From positions 1 to 64,000 of the forward strand of contig JAIYDW010000107.1 of the NCBI GenBank assembly GCA_027487315.1: a stretch of 64,000 nucleotides of DNA, written 5' to 3'. Below, piece after piece: positions 63,944-64,000 of the stretch. How positions within the stretch are numbered: the stretch's first letter is position 1; every line of letters begins with the position of its first letter. Under the pieces are notes generated by a model. The model was not told the DNA's origin and ran no database searches. It was given only the letters and a program-made list of their open reading frames with translations. The stretch is from Verrucomicrobiaceae bacterium. Its GTDB lineage: Bacteria > Verrucomicrobiota > Verrucomicrobiia > Verrucomicrobiales > Verrucomicrobiaceae. A program made the translations under genes and the position numbers.

Positions 63944-64000
63944 TATGGCAAAAAACTCCACCACAGGCGGTAACTCCACAGTCAAATACGTTTACAGTTT
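63944..64000 (+). CDS. 5' end of probable pyruvate phosphate dikinase (truncated)
   Basis: Only the first 19 codons are visible: MAKNSTTGGNSTVKYVYSF. The segment KYVYSF followed by the right edge resembles the N-terminus of pyruvate phosphate dikinases (KYVYxFGGG), so this is a tentative call. The upstream 241-bp gap (63703-63943) has no gene. Confidence 0.4.

Overview
The window reads as chromosome from a GC-rich Verrucomicrobiota bacterium, probably near Verrucomicrobiaceae/Prosthecobacter. The inference rests on gene content: Tat-exported Gfo/Idh oxidoreductase, PQQ-type beta-propeller, ThuA, NPCBM, sulfatase, sialidase and ceramidase-like secreted proteins, plus a Ser/Thr kinase overlapping a sigma factor. 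No 16S gene is present, so the assignment is not proven.

Layout. 0-4 kb: 3'-truncated rsmH coupled to a MazG-like pyrophosphohydrolase, then divergent Gfo/Idh and beta-propeller genes. 4-10.2 kb: one minus-strand operon with an M14-like hydrolase, an alginate-export-type porin, a nitrate/sulfonate-type ABC importer and a Tat-exported pyruvyl-transferase-like protein. 10.3-16.3 kb: NdpA-like nucleoid protein, kinase/sigma pair, class I fumarase. 16.3-20.5 kb: hairpin cluster with an IS200-like transposase, a metzincin lipoprotein, ThuA and two Cys-rich exported proteins. 20.5-28.3 kb: nucleotide-sugar genes, S9 peptidase, ceramidase-like protein and mnmG, with parS-like sites in and upstream of mnmG. 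28.3-31.8 kb: pdhA-pdhB-pdhC, ending in a 190-bp fold-back element. 31.9-39.5 kb: small operons, including an FAD oxidoreductase/MnmM-like pair. 39.8-44.8 kb: tRNA-Gly and an exopolysaccharide export cluster. 44.8-49.6 kb: YicC, site-2 protease, ClpP, RNase III and tRNA-His, with DnaA-box-like motifs between clpP and rnc. 49.7-53.9 kb: Sel1 protein, a glycosidase-glycosyltransferase fusion and a MORN lipoprotein. 53.9-57.2 kb: an accessory patch with two degraded copies of the MORN gene's 3' end and a shared spacer repeat. 57.2-64 kb: threonine dehydratase-like enzyme, HscC-like Hsp70 with a J-like partner, TlpA-like redoxin and sulfatase, and the first codons of a probable pyruvate phosphate dikinase.

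How the genes fit together: ordinary housekeeping (PDH, fumarase, MnmG, RNase III, ClpP) is mixed with a large secreted glycan/sulfate-ester/sialoside-degrading complement and polysaccharide export, as expected for a glycan-using environmental or aquatic verrucomicrobium. The parS-like and DnaA-box-like sites suggest that the 27-49 kb segment may be origin-proximal. All functions are inferred from sequence motifs read by eye; no database search was run.
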